Shown one piece after another: positions 51,273 through 59,601 of a DNA stretch of 64,000 nucleotides. The stretch lies in the NCBI GenBank assembly GCA_020053735.1, contig JAGVMP010000013.1, forward strand, positions 56,792-120,791, given 5' to 3'. The notes beneath the pieces are model-generated. The model was not told the DNA's origin. It did no database searches and was given only the letters and a program-made list of their open reading frames with translations. How positions within the stretch are numbered: the stretch's first letter is position 1; every line of letters starts with the position of its first letter. A program made the translations under genes and the position numbers. This DNA is from Pseudomonadota bacterium (GTDB lineage Bacteria > Pseudomonadota > Gammaproteobacteria > Burkholderiales > Methylophilaceae).

Positions 51273-53969
51273 ATGGAAATTTACACCAACAATCTCGCCA
51301 AACCGATTCATAGCTATCGCCCGTATTGGGCGAAGCGCTTTGGTGCGGCCAATATGCTGCCGATGACGCGTGCCGAAATGGACGCACTGGGCTGGGATTC
51401 GTGCGACATTATTTTGGTGACGGGCGATGCTTATATTGACCACCCTAGCTTTGGTATGGCGCTAGTGGGGCGGTTATTAGAGGCGCAGGGCTTCCGTGTT
51501 GGGGTTATCGCGCAGCCCGATTGGCAAAATGCCAGCGCTTTTAAGGCGCTTGGTAAGCCTAATCTTTATTTCGGCATCACTGCCGGCAATATGGATAGTA
51601 TGGTCAACCGCTATACCGCAGATAAAAAAATTCGTAGCGACGATGCTTACACGCCAGATGCCGCACCGAACAAACGCCCAGATAGGGCGGTGTTAGTCTA
51701 TTCGCAACGCTGTAAAGAAGCCTATTCTCAAACGCCCATAGTAATCGGCAGCATTGAAGCCAGTTTGCGCCGCATTGCCCATTACGATTACTGGAGCGAC
51801 AAAGTGCGCCGCAGTATTTTGGTAGATAGTAAAGCCGATATTTTGTTGTATGGCAACGCGGAAAGAGCTTTAGTGGAATTGAGTCACCGCATCGCCAAAG
51901 GCGAGAAGGTCAGTGAAATTCAAGATATTCGTGGCACAGCATTTTTGCGTAAACAGATTCCTGATGGTTGGGATGAAATTGAAAGTACTAAATTAGATCG
52001 CCCAGGTACGGTAGATAAAGCGATTGACCCGTATGAAATGAAGATGGGGAAAGCCGATGCCAGTTGTGCGACAGAATCCCCCTCGCCCGTAAGCGGGAGA
52101 GGGGCTAGGGGTGAGGGGCAATTTTTCGCAGCCTCGCGTCTGCCTGTAAAAATATTAACTTTTGCACGCGAGCTACGCGCTAATCAAACAGACACGGAAC
52201 AATTGATTTGGGGTTTGTTGCGCGATAGAAGATTTTTAGGACTTAAATTTCGCCGCCAACATCCTTGTGCTGGCTATATCCTTGACTTTTATTGTGATTC
52301 TTTAAAACTAGCGATTGAGTTGGATGGTAGCCAACATGCTAAGAATGTGGATTATGATGAAAATCGTACGGTAAAAATGAGCGAGCAAGGCATACAGATT
52401 TTAAGATTTTGGAATAACGATGTGCTTGCAAACACGGAAAGTGTGCTAGAAGAAATTTTTCAGCAAGTTATAAAACTTAATCCTAAATTACTAGATAGCC
52501 CCTCACCCCTAGCCCCTCTCCCGCTTGCGGGCGAGGGGAATAAAAGCCTTGCGCTGCATAATAGCAGTGCTACACATGTAATCGCTATGCCTGTATCACG
52601 CAAACCTAAGGCCGATAGAAGCAAACAGGTGGTGCGTTTGCCTGATTATGAAGCCGTTTCGCAAGACCCCGTGCTGTATGCGCATGCTTCACGGGTGTTA
52701 CATCTGGAAGCCAATCCTGGCAACGCAAGAGCTTTAGTGCAAAAACATGGCGACCGTGAAGTGTGGCTAAATCCACCACCGATTCCACTGACGACCAAAG
52801 AGATGGATTATGTGTACGATATGCCGTATGCGCGCAAGCCGCACCCCATCTACAAAAATGCAAAAATCCCGGCGTGGGAAATGATTCGATTTAGCGTGAA
52901 TATTATGCGCGGCTGCTTTGGCGGCTGTACGTTCTGTAGCATTACTGAGCATGAAGGTCGTATTATTCAAAGTCGCAGTGAAGAATCTATTTTGAAAGAA
53001 GTAGAAGAGATTCGTGACAAAGTGGATGGTTTTACCGGCATCATTTCGGATCTTGGTGGGCCTACCGCGAATATGTATCGCATTGCCTGTAAATCTGAAA
53101 AAATCGAGCAATCGTGCCGAAAATTAAGCTGTGTGTATCCGGGCATTTGCGAGAATTTGAATACCGACCATAGTGCGCTGATTCAACTTTACCGCAAAGC
53201 GCGCGCTATTAAAGGCGTCAAAAAGATACTTATCGGCTCTGGCCTGCGCTATGACTTGGCAGTGAAATCGCCAGAATACGTGAAGGAGCTGGTGCAGCAC
53301 CATGTGGGTGGTTATTTAAAAATTGCGCCCGAGCACAGTGAGGAAAACGTACTCAGCAAAATGATGAAACCGGGCATGGGCGCGTATGATGAATTCAAAG
53401 CCATGTTCGAAAAATTCAGTGTAGAAGCAGGCAAGAAGCAGTATTTAATTCCCTATTTTATTGCGGCTCACCCGGGCACTACAGATGAAGATATGCTGAA
53501 TTTAGCGCTGTGGCTGAAAAAATATGAATTTAGATTAGACCAAGTGCAAAATTTTACGCCCACCCCGATGGCGATGGCGACTGCTATGTACCACAGTGGC
53601 AAAAATCCGCTGCGTAAAGTCACCGCAGATTCCGATGACGTGCCAATTCCAAAAAACGGCAACCAGCGTAAACTGCATAAAGCATTTATCCGTTACCACG
53701 ACCCCGCTAATTGGCCGATGCTGCGTGAAGCGTTGAAAAAAATGGGGCGTGCAGATTTAATTGGCAATAGCAAAAAGCACTTGGTGCCAGCGTTTCAACC
53801 TGCGGTGATGGCAAATATTAAACAATCTGATGGTACGAGCTTTAAGGCTAAACCATTACCTAAAGCATTTAATAATTTTAAAAACGCAGCTTTTAAAGCT
53901 GGTGGCAGCCAGTCGCCATCATTTAAAAGCGCACCATTCAGAAATTCCCCGGTTAAAAAAGCACGTTAA
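51273..53969 (+). CDS. ygiQ: YgiQ family radical SAM protein carrying an inserted DUF559 nuclease domain
   Basis: The host protein follows E. coli YgiQ closely: '[20 protein letters not shown]' at the N-terminus and a radical SAM domain with C548, C552 and C555 in '[18 protein letters not shown]'. Its length is 898 residues against about 740 for the family. The difference is residues about 269-422, placed in the variable linker between the N-terminal and radical SAM domains. This insert has REP-encoded peptides ('[14 protein letters not shown]', '[14 protein letters not shown]') at its two ends and a DUF559 endonuclease-like domain between. No stop or frameshift is seen, so a single fused protein is predicted. 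The function of YgiQ is unknown. Confidence 0.9.
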   Translation: MEIYTNNLAKPIHSYRPYWAKRFGAANMLPMTRAEMDALGWDSCDIILVTGDAYIDHPSFGMALVGRLLEAQGFRVGVIAQPDWQNASAFKALGKPNLYFGITAGNMDSMVNRYTADKKIRSDDAYTPDAAPNKRPDRAVLVYSQRCKEAYSQTPIVIGSIEASLRRIAHYDYWSDKVRRSILVDSKADILLYGNAERALVELSHRIAKGEKVSEIQDIRGTAFLRKQIPDGWDEIESTKLDRPGTVDKAIDPYEMKMGKADASCATESPSPVSGRGARGEGQFFAASRLPVKILTFARELRANQTDTEQLIWGLLRDRRFLGLKFRRQHPCAGYILDFYCDSLKLAIELDGSQHAKNVDYDENRTVKMSEQGIQILRFWNNDVLANTESVLEEIFQQVIKLNPKLLDSPSPLAPLPLAGEGNKSLALHNSSATHVIAMPVSRKPKADRSKQVVRLPDYEAVSQDPVLYAHASRVLHLEANPGNARALVQKHGDREVWLNPPPIPLTTKEMDYVYDMPYARKPHPIYKNAKIPAWEMIRFSVNIMRGCFGGCTFCSITEHEGRIIQSRSEESILKEVEEIRDKVDGFTGIISDLGGPTANMYRIACKSEKIEQSCRKLSCVYPGICENLNTDHSALIQLYRKARAIKGVKKILIGSGLRYDLAVKSPEYVKELVQHHVGGYLKIAPEHSEENVLSKMMKPGMGAYDEFKAMFEKFSVEAGKKQYLIPYFIAAHPGTTDEDMLNLALWLKKYEFRLDQVQNFTPTPMAMATAMYHSGKNPLRKVTADSDDVPIPKNGNQRKLHKAFIRYHDPANWPMLREALKKMGRADLIGNSKKHLVPAFQPAVMANIKQSDGTSFKAKPLPKAFNNFKNAAFKAGGSQSPSFKSAPFRNSPVKKAR
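52078..52538. mobile_element. Inverted-repeat-bounded DUF559 nuclease insertion in ygiQ
   Basis: The 461-bp block is bounded by near-perfect inverted repeats of about 41 bp (52078-52119 and 52498-52538; only one clear internal mismatch plus one extra C at the left edge). Between them lies a DUF559 (PD-(D/E)XK, Vsr-like) domain: '[20 protein letters not shown]', '[16 protein letters not shown]', '[13 protein letters not shown]' and '[20 protein letters not shown]', with the conserved D, E-x-D and Q/H residues present. There is no ATG in the domain's frame before the motifs, so it can be made only as part of YgiQ unless a rare start is used. AAT occurs on both flanks (52075-52077, 52539-52541), a possible 3-bp target duplication. 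Confidence 0.75.
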
Positions 53970-53998
53970 GCACTTAATTCAGCTACGAGAAAATAAAC

Positions 53999-54038
53999 AT
54001 GCCCTGTAAGCCTTATGTATATTGGCCTGCGGAGCATG
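53999..54038. repeat. ATGCCCTG palindrome family, copy 5
   Basis: ATGCCCTGTAAGCC...GGCCTGCGGAGCAT is an imperfect hairpin located just after ygiQ, related to the copies at 15701, 26526, 34360 and 45914. Confidence 0.6.
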
Positions 54039-54132
54039 CCGATGAATGTATGTGTAAAAGTGTGCAACCAAATGCTTTATCAATAGTCATTAAGCATAGT
54101 TTTTTACACCCAATATTGTAGGAAAATTCTTT

Positions 54133-54987
54133 ATGTTACGTAAACAGTTTTTATCTATCACTTTCGCCTTTTTATGTTTTAGCAACGCCGCATTTGCCAC
54201 TGACAAAGGCTTGTTTTGGAAGCTAGAATCGCCCACTGGCGTGGTAAGTTATTTGTTTGGCACCATCCATACTGATGACAACCGCGTGGCGGATATTAGC
54301 CCGAATGTGGTTGCTGCCATGAATAGTGTCGATACCTTTATGATGGAGGCGGGTGAAAATAATGACCCCAATATTTTGTTGTTAAAGGAAGGTAATTTGG
54401 CCTCGCAGCTCACCGATGCTGAATTTGAACAAGTACGCGAACTGGCTGATTTTCATGTGATGCATATGGGTGCCGCGATGCAAATGAAACCCTGGTTGCT
54501 GGCGGTGATATTTGATTTACCCAAACCACAAACGCCATTTGCACAGGATAATTTACTGAGGGCCAAAGCGGAGGATTTAGGCAAAAACGTGGTGGGGATT
54601 GAGACCGCTAAGGAACATTTTGGGGTGATGGATGACTTTAGCATGGAAGAGCAAATGGTGATGCTGCGTGCCGTATTGAAGCGTACGCCAGAGCAAAAAG
54701 TGGCCGACTTTGAAAGCCTGATGGCTGTCTATTTAGCAGGCGATAGCGATAAGATTACAGCGCTGAATGAGAAGATTACTGCTGGCATGTTGCCAGGCGA
54801 TTTGTGGATAAAAATAAAAGATAGATTGCTAGATAAGCGCAGTGTGCTGATGGCTGAGCGTGCGCTACCACTTGCTAATGAGAAACCTGTGTTTATTGCG
54901 GTCGGCGCATCTCACTTGGCTGGGAATGTTGGACTAATTCATGCTTTTAAAAATGCTGGCTATAAGCTCACTGCCATACAAAAATAG
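54133..54987 (+). CDS. TraB/GumN family exported protein
   Basis: The product is 284 residues with a signal peptide (ending 'FSNAAFATD'), the TraB/GumN signature 'VSYLFGTIHTDDNRVADI' near the N-terminus, and the C-terminal 'VFIAVGASHLAGNVGLIHAF'. The two GxxH motifs typical of this metalloprotease-like (Tiki-related) family are both kept. It is probably periplasmic. Substrate and role in bacteria are unknown. Confidence 0.85.
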   Translation: MLRKQFLSITFAFLCFSNAAFATDKGLFWKLESPTGVVSYLFGTIHTDDNRVADISPNVVAAMNSVDTFMMEAGENNDPNILLLKEGNLASQLTDAEFEQVRELADFHVMHMGAAMQMKPWLLAVIFDLPKPQTPFAQDNLLRAKAEDLGKNVVGIETAKEHFGVMDDFSMEEQMVMLRAVLKRTPEQKVADFESLMAVYLAGDSDKITALNEKITAGMLPGDLWIKIKDRLLDKRSVLMAERALPLANEKPVFIAVGASHLAGNVGLIHAFKNAGYKLTAIQK

Positions 54988-55136
54988 TGTAGTTCCAAAA
55001 GAATGGCTAGTACAAAACAAAATGTCGCAACGCAGTGAAGCATTGCGCCATCCGCTGTAGGCGTTGGACTCTTAAACTTTAGTTTCAGTCTTTAAATAAA
55101 TTGATTGTAGTGTCAGATTAATTTAAAAAGCAAACA

Positions 55137-55733
55137 CTAGCCTGCAAAGTTTTTCTCTACAAAATCCCAATTAATGATGTTCCAAAATTTTTCTACATAA
55201 TCTGCCCGCACATTGCGATAGTCAATGTAGTAAGCATGCTCCCATACATCACAAGTGAGTAGTGGGATAGCCTGACCAGTCAACGGCGTAGCAGCATTGC
55301 TGGTTGAAACGATATCAAGTGTGCCATCTTCTTTTTTAACTAGCCAAGCCCAGCCTGCGCCAAAAGTGGTGACGGCGCACTGTGTAAATGCCGTTTTAAA
55401 CGCATCTGCAGAGCCCCATTTTGCTTGAATAGCTTCTGCTAACTTTCCAGAGCTTGGGATGCCGCGCGGGATCTCGCTGGTATTGGGTTTTAAACCATTC
55501 CAGTAGAATGTGTGATTCCAAATTTGTGCTGCATTATTAAAAATCCCACCTGAAGATTTTTTGACAATCTCTTCAAGGCTAGCATTTTCAAATTCGGTGC
55601 CTACAATCAGTTTATTCAGATTGGTCACGTAAGTTTGATGGTGTTTACCATAATGAAACGCAATGGTTTCAGCTGAAATATAAGGCTCTAAGGCGTTATT
55701 CGCATAGGGTAAATCAGGTAATGTATGTTGCAT
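55137..55733 (-). CDS. sodB: Superoxide dismutase, iron type
   Basis: This dismutase converts superoxide to oxygen and peroxide. The 198-residue protein carries the four metal ligands in '[18 protein letters not shown]', '[18 protein letters not shown]' and '[20 protein letters not shown]'. '[11 protein letters not shown]' and the glutamine in this stretch favour iron over manganese. No signal peptide. A hemerythrin-domain gene is 17 bases upstream on the same strand, probably co-transcribed. Confidence 0.95.
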   Translation of the reverse strand: MQHTLPDLPYANNALEPYISAETIAFHYGKHHQTYVTNLNKLIVGTEFENASLEEIVKKSSGGIFNNAAQIWNHTFYWNGLKPNTSEIPRGIPSSGKLAEAIQAKWGSADAFKTAFTQCAVTTFGAGWAWLVKKEDGTLDIVSTSNAATPLTGQAIPLLTCDVWEHAYYIDYRNVRADYVEKFWNIINWDFVEKNFAG

Positions 55734-55750
55734 ATTGTTCCTTTAGTTTA

Positions 55751-56200
55751 TTAATTGCTGTATTTTATTTTAAGTCGCTTGTAGTCCGCGAGATATTCTT
55801 TGGCTAATTTGATTTTTTGAGTATCGCTTAAAATTTTGCCAGATAACTGGAAAAATACTTTTTCTTCTTCATCGAGGTGATGGTTCACTTTATCGCACAA
55901 AGCTTTTGCACGCGTCAGCCAGCCTTGTACAGTGGGATCGTTGGTGGTGAGTTCTTCCATCAGCTCTTCCATTTCATGGTGCTCTGCCAGCGCATGGCGC
56001 GATATAGAAAGGCCAGCATCTTCCATCAACATTGGGCTATACAAAAAACGTTCCTCAGCTGCGGCGTGGGCTTCAAGTTCAACTTTTAAGCTTTTAAATA
56101 GTTGTTTGCGCGTATTCACATCAGGCGCGCTTGCCAATAAGTTGGCACATAATTCTCGTTGTGCGTCGTGACTTTCTCTAAGTGCTTCATAAATATTCAT
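55751..56200 (-). CDS. Hemerythrin HHE domain protein
   Basis: The product is 149 residues and all-helical with histidines and glutamates at hemerythrin positions: 'ALRESHDAQRELCANLL', 'EAHAAAEERFLYSPML', 'ALAEHHEMEELMEEL' and 'DKVNHHLDEEEKVFFQLS'. Such proteins bind a non-haem di-iron centre and respond to oxygen, nitric oxide or iron. Linkage to sodB suggests a role in oxidative stress. Confidence 0.88.
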   Translation of the reverse strand: MNIYEALRESHDAQRELCANLLASAPDVNTRKQLFKSLKVELEAHAAAEERFLYSPMLMEDAGLSISRHALAEHHEMEELMEELTTNDPTVQGWLTRAKALCDKVNHHLDEEEKVFFQLSGKILSDTQKIKLAKEYLADYKRLKIKYSN

Positions 56201-56235
56201 ATGGACTCCTATAAGAGCTGAGTTTGTAGTTTAAT

Positions 56236-56709
56236 TTAGGCTTTGGCTTCTTCGTTTGCAATTTTTTGGATGTAGGCGGAGAAACTTGCGTCTTCGCCTT
56301 GTAACAAGCGCGGTAAAGTATATTTAAAATCATCCCGCTCACACCACTCGCGCATATAGTCAACCCAACTTGCCCAACGGCGCGTCTGTTTAGCTGACAT
56401 TTTGTCTTCAAAAGCCAATAAATATGCGCGTTCAAATAATGAGATTAAAATCTTGAATATCACATTGGTACGTTCGCGCTGCTCTTCAGTTAAATCATTC
56501 ACCATGGTTTGTGAACGCAACTTTAGGTCAGGATTCTGCATCACCAATTTTAAGAAGTCGGTGTAAGCATCAGAGAGCATTTGGTAAACAGCTTCTTCTT
56601 CGTTTTCGCGCTCTTTACGTTGCTGCCAAATAAAGGCAAATATGCCCAAGGGTAGGCCAAAAACAGTGACAATATAACTGGTGAGTTCCCATGACTTAAT
56701 ATCAAGCAT
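56236..56709 (-). CDS. Membrane-anchored protein of unknown function
   Basis: The product is 157 residues with one N-terminal membrane helix ('YIVTVFGLPLGIFAFIW', about 12-28) and a helical cytoplasmic part rich in charged residues ('QQRKERENEEEAVYQML', 'RRWASWVDYMREWCERDDF'). I do not recognise a named domain. It lies between the hemerythrin gene and a response regulator on the same strand. Confidence 0.65.
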   Translation of the reverse strand: MLDIKSWELTSYIVTVFGLPLGIFAFIWQQRKERENEEEAVYQMLSDAYTDFLKLVMQNPDLKLRSQTMVNDLTEEQRERTNVIFKILISLFERAYLLAFEDKMSAKQTRRWASWVDYMREWCERDDFKYTLPRLLQGEDASFSAYIQKIANEEAKA

Positions 56710-56725
56710 GCTTCAAAAAGTCTAT

Positions 56726-57184
56726 TTAGTGTTGCGCATTCGAAAAGCGATCTGCTTCTAACTCAATTGCATCAATCGCCAAGTCAAAATCCATTGATTT
56801 ATCAAAGAAATAGGGCACACCTAAGGATTTTGCCAAATTGCGGTAATGCGGATGCGCATGGTTGGTGAGCATCATTAACACAGGCTGCTTAAACGCATAA
56901 TTTTGTTGTTGTATGTGCTTAATTACCTCAAATCCATTGCCTTGTGCCAACTCAATGTCCAGCAACACAATATCAAATGCGGTGTCATCCAACAAGCTAA
57001 TGGCTTGCTGCTGGGTGGCGGCAGTGCCTGTTACAGTAATATTGTTTAGGTGGCCAATGGCATCGAGTAATATGTCGCGCAGCAATTTTGAATCTTCAAC
57101 CAGCAGCATTTTCATCTGTTGAGATAACTTTTTTTGCTTGCTGTTTATTACATTTTTTTCAAAAGGGGTTGAGTAGGCGGACAT
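56726..57184 (-). CDS. Single-domain response regulator
   Basis: The product is 152 residues from ATG 57184. A receiver domain starts with 'KMLLVEDSKLLRDILLDAI', has the phosphoacceptor aspartate in 'FDIVLLDIELAQGNGFEV' and 'FFDKSMDFDLAIDAIELEA' for the conserved lysine region. No output domain is present. The frame is open to an ATG at 57310 that overlaps the upstream gene's stop (TAATG), but those 42 residues are not protein-like and contain a TATAAT box (57213-57218, minus strand) and a shared CTGACA-type motif, so 57184 is preferred. Confidence 0.75.
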   Translation of the reverse strand: MSAYSTPFEKNVINSKQKKLSQQMKMLLVEDSKLLRDILLDAIGHLNNITVTGTAATQQQAISLLDDTAFDIVLLDIELAQGNGFEVIKHIQQQNYAFKQPVLMMLTNHAHPHYRNLAKSLGVPYFFDKSMDFDLAIDAIELEADRFSNAQH

Positions 57185-57250
57185 GTTTGCTACCACAGGC
57201 TCACTATTATTGATTATAAGACATTGTAGCGCGTGCATTAGCGCATGCGT

Positions 57251-57280
57251 ATCAGGTTTTGTCTGACAAGTGCCTACAGG
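57251..57280 (-). promoter_or_regulatory. CTGACA-type motif upstream of the single-domain regulator
   Basis: Read on the minus strand this is CCTGTAGGCACTTGTCAGAC followed by AAAACCTGAT. It shares CCTGTAG and GACAAAA with the site before the EF-hand/BON gene at 62067, with spacing differing by one base. A TATAAT lies about 35 bases downstream. Confidence 0.35.
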
Positions 57281-57309
57281 GTTTGATTGGCCTTCAGTTT
57301 TAAATAGCA

Positions 57310-57942
57310 TTAAGAGATCAATCCATTTTTAATAGCGTAATAGGTTAAATCCGCGTTGGTTTTAAGGCTCATTTTTTCTAAGATACGTGTTCTATAAGTA
57401 CTGACAGTTTTTACACTGATGTTAAGTTCTTGCCCAATCTCGGTTGGGCTTAAGCCGCCTGCCAGTTTAAAAAACACTTGAAACTCGCGGTCACTTAAAG
57501 TTTCATGCAGTTGCTTTTCACTAGGGTGGCTAAGTTGCTCACTCATTAACTCGGCTAGTTCGGCTGAAATATAGCGTTTGCCATTAGCAATCGTTCTAAT
57601 GGCTTTGATGATTTCGTCGGAATCGGTATCTTTGGATAAATAGCCCTTGCAACCGTTACGAATCAAATTAAGCGCATATTGTGCTTCGGCATAGCCACTT
57701 AAAATCAGCACAGGTAAATCTGGCGCAACATGTTTTAAATCGTGCAAAGTGTCCACGCCATTTTTATCTGGCATCGAAATATCTAATACCACGACATCAT
57801 ATTTGTTTGAGCGCACTAAATTAAGAGCCTCTAAGCCAGACGCTGCTTCGCCTGTGACGGTTAAATCGCCTTCCAGCGAGATTAGATTTTTTAAGCCTTG
57901 GCGTACGATGCTGTGGTCATCTACCAATAACACGTTTTTCAT
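57310..57942 (-). CDS. NarL/FixJ-type response regulator
   Basis: The product is 210 residues: a receiver domain with D54 in 'DVVVLDISMPDKNG' and a C-terminal LuxR-type helix-turn-helix ('LSDREFQVFFKLAGGLSPTE' then 'LNISVKTVSTYRTRILEKM'). It is likely the partner of the HisKA_3 kinase encoded at 59602, which is the matching class of kinase, although the genes are 1.7 kb apart on opposite strands with small stress genes between. Confidence 0.88.
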   Translation of the reverse strand: MKNVLLVDDHSIVRQGLKNLISLEGDLTVTGEAASGLEALNLVRSNKYDVVVLDISMPDKNGVDTLHDLKHVAPDLPVLILSGYAEAQYALNLIRNGCKGYLSKDTDSDEIIKAIRTIANGKRYISAELAELMSEQLSHPSEKQLHETLSDREFQVFFKLAGGLSPTEIGQELNISVKTVSTYRTRILEKMSLKTNADLTYYAIKNGLIS

Positions 57943-58007
57943 TGTTTTAGTTCCATGGTTTTAAAATCAATAGTTTTCAAATCTAATGGTTAGCTTGCAA
58001 TAGTTGA

Positions 58008-58499
58008 TTAACGAGTAGCTTCGTCCGAAGTATCAGCAGTGCCATCTAAGCCGTTTCTAAATACTTGCCAATCGTGCTCAATTTGTACCATAGATTTTGC
58101 AAAAAGGGGTTGTTTTTTCCAGCTGTGGCGAATCGCCAGAAAAATGCCTGTGGCAACTAGTATTGGTAAGATCATTGTTATTCCTAAAATTAAATCTCGA
58201 TGCGCACTGTTCCAAGCGGTGGCGAATAACCACATTAAAGCAGTTAGGCCAGAACATAGCATGGCAAAAAAGATAAAAGTTAAACCTAGTAAGCTATTTG
58301 CGACGCGCTGCATATCAGTATGAAATTGTGCTTTAAATAGGGCGGCGTGGTTTTCAACCAACGCCGCCAGACTATTTTTAACTGCACTAAAATGATGTTG
58401 GGCGCTGTTGCTCATATTACTTCCTGCATCTTGCATCTGGGTCCGCAAGAATCTAGCAATTAATAATTGACCAACTAATTTAAGCACAGTTTTTAGCAT
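58008..58499 (-). CDS. Holin-superfamily III-type membrane protein
   Basis: The product is 163 residues with two membrane helices ('LLGLTFIFFAMLCSGLTALMW' region about 70-92 and 'LILGITMILPILVATGIFLA' about 104-124) and amphipathic flanks. The pattern matches the YqjE/Phage_holin_3_6-like family that often sits beside DUF883 (YqjD/ElaB) genes, as it does here. It is almost certainly a chromosomal envelope or ribosome-associated stress protein, not a phage holin. Confidence 0.65.
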   Translation of the reverse strand: MLKTVLKLVGQLLIARFLRTQMQDAGSNMSNSAQHHFSAVKNSLAALVENHAALFKAQFHTDMQRVANSLLGLTFIFFAMLCSGLTALMWLFATAWNSAHRDLILGITMILPILVATGIFLAIRHSWKKQPLFAKSMVQIEHDWQVFRNGLDGTADTSDEATR

Positions 58500-58516
58500 A
58501 GTTAATCTTTCGACAA

Positions 58517-58972
58517 TTATTTGGAAGAATTTTTAGTGCCTAAGATATAACCCAGAAGAACGCCAGCACCAATGGCCAAACCTAAACTTAATAAAGGTTT
58601 TTCTTGCACTGTTTGCGCTGTACGCTGTTTACCTGTGTGGTAAGCGTGACTTACTTCATCGTGCACAGTGTTTTTTAATTCATAGGCTTTGTCCAAAATT
58701 TGCTCTTTTAACTCGTTAACATTAGACGAGTTGGTATATTGTGCCAATAGACCTTTTAAGCTATTAATCACACCCATGGCTTCTTGTTTGCCTTCGGTTA
58801 CAGAATCTTGCAAATTATGACCAACATCTTCAGCACTGCGTTTTACGCTGGTGGCTAAATCTTCTGCACCACGTTTCACGTCAGAGGCAGTTTTCTCGAC
58901 ATTGTTTTTTGTGGTTTCTGCTAAATGTGTAGCTTTGTCTTTTAATTCGTCTTGTTTGTTAATGTTAAACAT
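58517..58972 (-). CDS. DUF883 (YqjD/ElaB-like) membrane-anchored protein
   Basis: The product is 151 residues: a long amphipathic helix with repeated 'EKTASDVKRGAEDLATSVKR'-type heptads, then a C-terminal single membrane helix 'LSLGLAIGAGVLLGYILG'. E. coli YqjD and ElaB of this type anchor ribosomes to the membrane in stationary phase. It is 17 bases upstream of the holin-like gene, as yqjD precedes yqjE. Confidence 0.75.
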   Translation of the reverse strand: MFNINKQDELKDKATHLAETTKNNVEKTASDVKRGAEDLATSVKRSAEDVGHNLQDSVTEGKQEAMGVINSLKGLLAQYTNSSNVNELKEQILDKAYELKNTVHDEVSHAYHTGKQRTAQTVQEKPLLSLGLAIGAGVLLGYILGTKNSSK

Positions 58973-59028
58973 AGTGGTTCCTTTTATTAATTAAGTTAAT
59001 GCACTCAAATACGGATAACAAGGCTTGA

Positions 59029-59187
59029 TTAGCCTTTTCTACCCAGTAAAAATGAAATGATGGTGATGACTAAGAATACAAAAAATAGAATTTTTGCAAT
59101 TTCAGTTGCTCCAGCGGCAATGCCACCAAAGCCGAATACGGCAGCTATCAGGGCAATCACAAAAAACACAACGGTGTAATGCAGCAT
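59029..59187 (-). CDS. DUF1328 small membrane protein (first copy)
   Basis: A 52-residue, two-helix protein: '[20 protein letters not shown]' then '[20 protein letters not shown]' and a final 'LLGRKG'. This is the YtjA/DUF1328 pattern. AAAGGAAC precedes the ATG. A second copy lies at 59325-59498. Function is unknown; such genes are often stress-induced. Confidence 0.85.
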   Translation of the reverse strand: MLHYTVVFFVIALIAAVFGFGGIAAGATEIAKILFFVFLVITIISFLLGRKG

Positions 59188-59287
59188 GATTTGTTCCTTT
59201 CTAGAATTAAGTTAATGTTTAATAAGGTTTGTCAAAATACAGGAACTACTTTACGGTTTTTATCGATAGGTAGTCAGGCGCTTTTAT

Positions 59288-59315
59288 CTGAAACTCTTGT
59301 CAGAATGCGCTGACA
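59288..59315. promoter_or_regulatory. CTGACA-N6-TCAG motif and palindrome upstream of DUF1328 copy 1
   Basis: On the minus strand CTGACAAGAGTTTCAG (59303-59288) matches the spacing of the motifs before the EF-hand/BON genes. Overlapping it, TGTCAG-N6-CTGACA (59298-59315) is a perfect inverted repeat. A TTGACA-like -35 lies nearer the gene at 59230-59235 (minus strand). Confidence 0.4.
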
Positions 59316-59324
59316 AACACGTTG

Positions 59325-59498
59325 CTATGTAAACAAACTAATCCCAAGTAAAGTAGAGAGGACGACAACGATGGCTAACACAATAAAAATAAAGAAGAAA
59401 AACTTAGCGATTTTTGTAGCGCCAGATTCCACACCTTTAAATCCTAATAAGCCAGCAATAATGGCAATCACAAAAAACACTAAAGCATAATAGAGCAT
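59325..59498 (-). CDS. DUF1328 small membrane protein (second copy)
   Basis: A 57-residue paralogue of the protein at 59029: '[20 protein letters not shown]' followed by '[20 protein letters not shown]' and a slightly longer C-terminus. The two genes are tandem with a 137-base gap, so they arose by duplication. AAGGATAGACC precedes the ATG. Confidence 0.82.
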   Translation of the reverse strand: MLYYALVFFVIAIIAGLLGFKGVESGATKIAKFFFFIFIVLAIVVVLSTLLGISLFT

Positions 59499-59601
59499 GG
59501 TCTATCCTTGTGAAAAAATATAGAATCGCAGTGTACAAATGATTAGCGCACACTTTCAGCAGGTATAATCCGATTTTTATGTAAGAAAGCGATGACAACA
59601 C

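Noticed and set aside
52078..52538. Intein within YgiQ
   Set aside because: No splice-junction residues (no terminal His-Asn followed by Cys/Ser/Thr and no Cys/Ser first block) and the ends are palindrome-encoded; the nuclease is DUF559, not a LAGLIDADG or HNH intein nuclease.
52075..52541. AAT as a proven target-site duplication of the ygiQ insertion
   Set aside because: A 3-bp match in AT-rich flanks is likely by chance and would give an inserted length that is not a multiple of three; left as a possibility only.
57185..57310. N-terminal extension of the single-domain response regulator to ATG 57310
   Set aside because: Although the ATG overlaps the upstream stop, the added residues are not protein-like and the DNA contains a TATAAT box and a shared motif; kept as an alternative start only.
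58008..58499. Prophage remnant suggested by the holin-like protein
   Set aside because: No lysin, capsid, integrase or other phage gene is nearby; the DUF883 neighbour points to the chromosomal YqjD-YqjE type pair.
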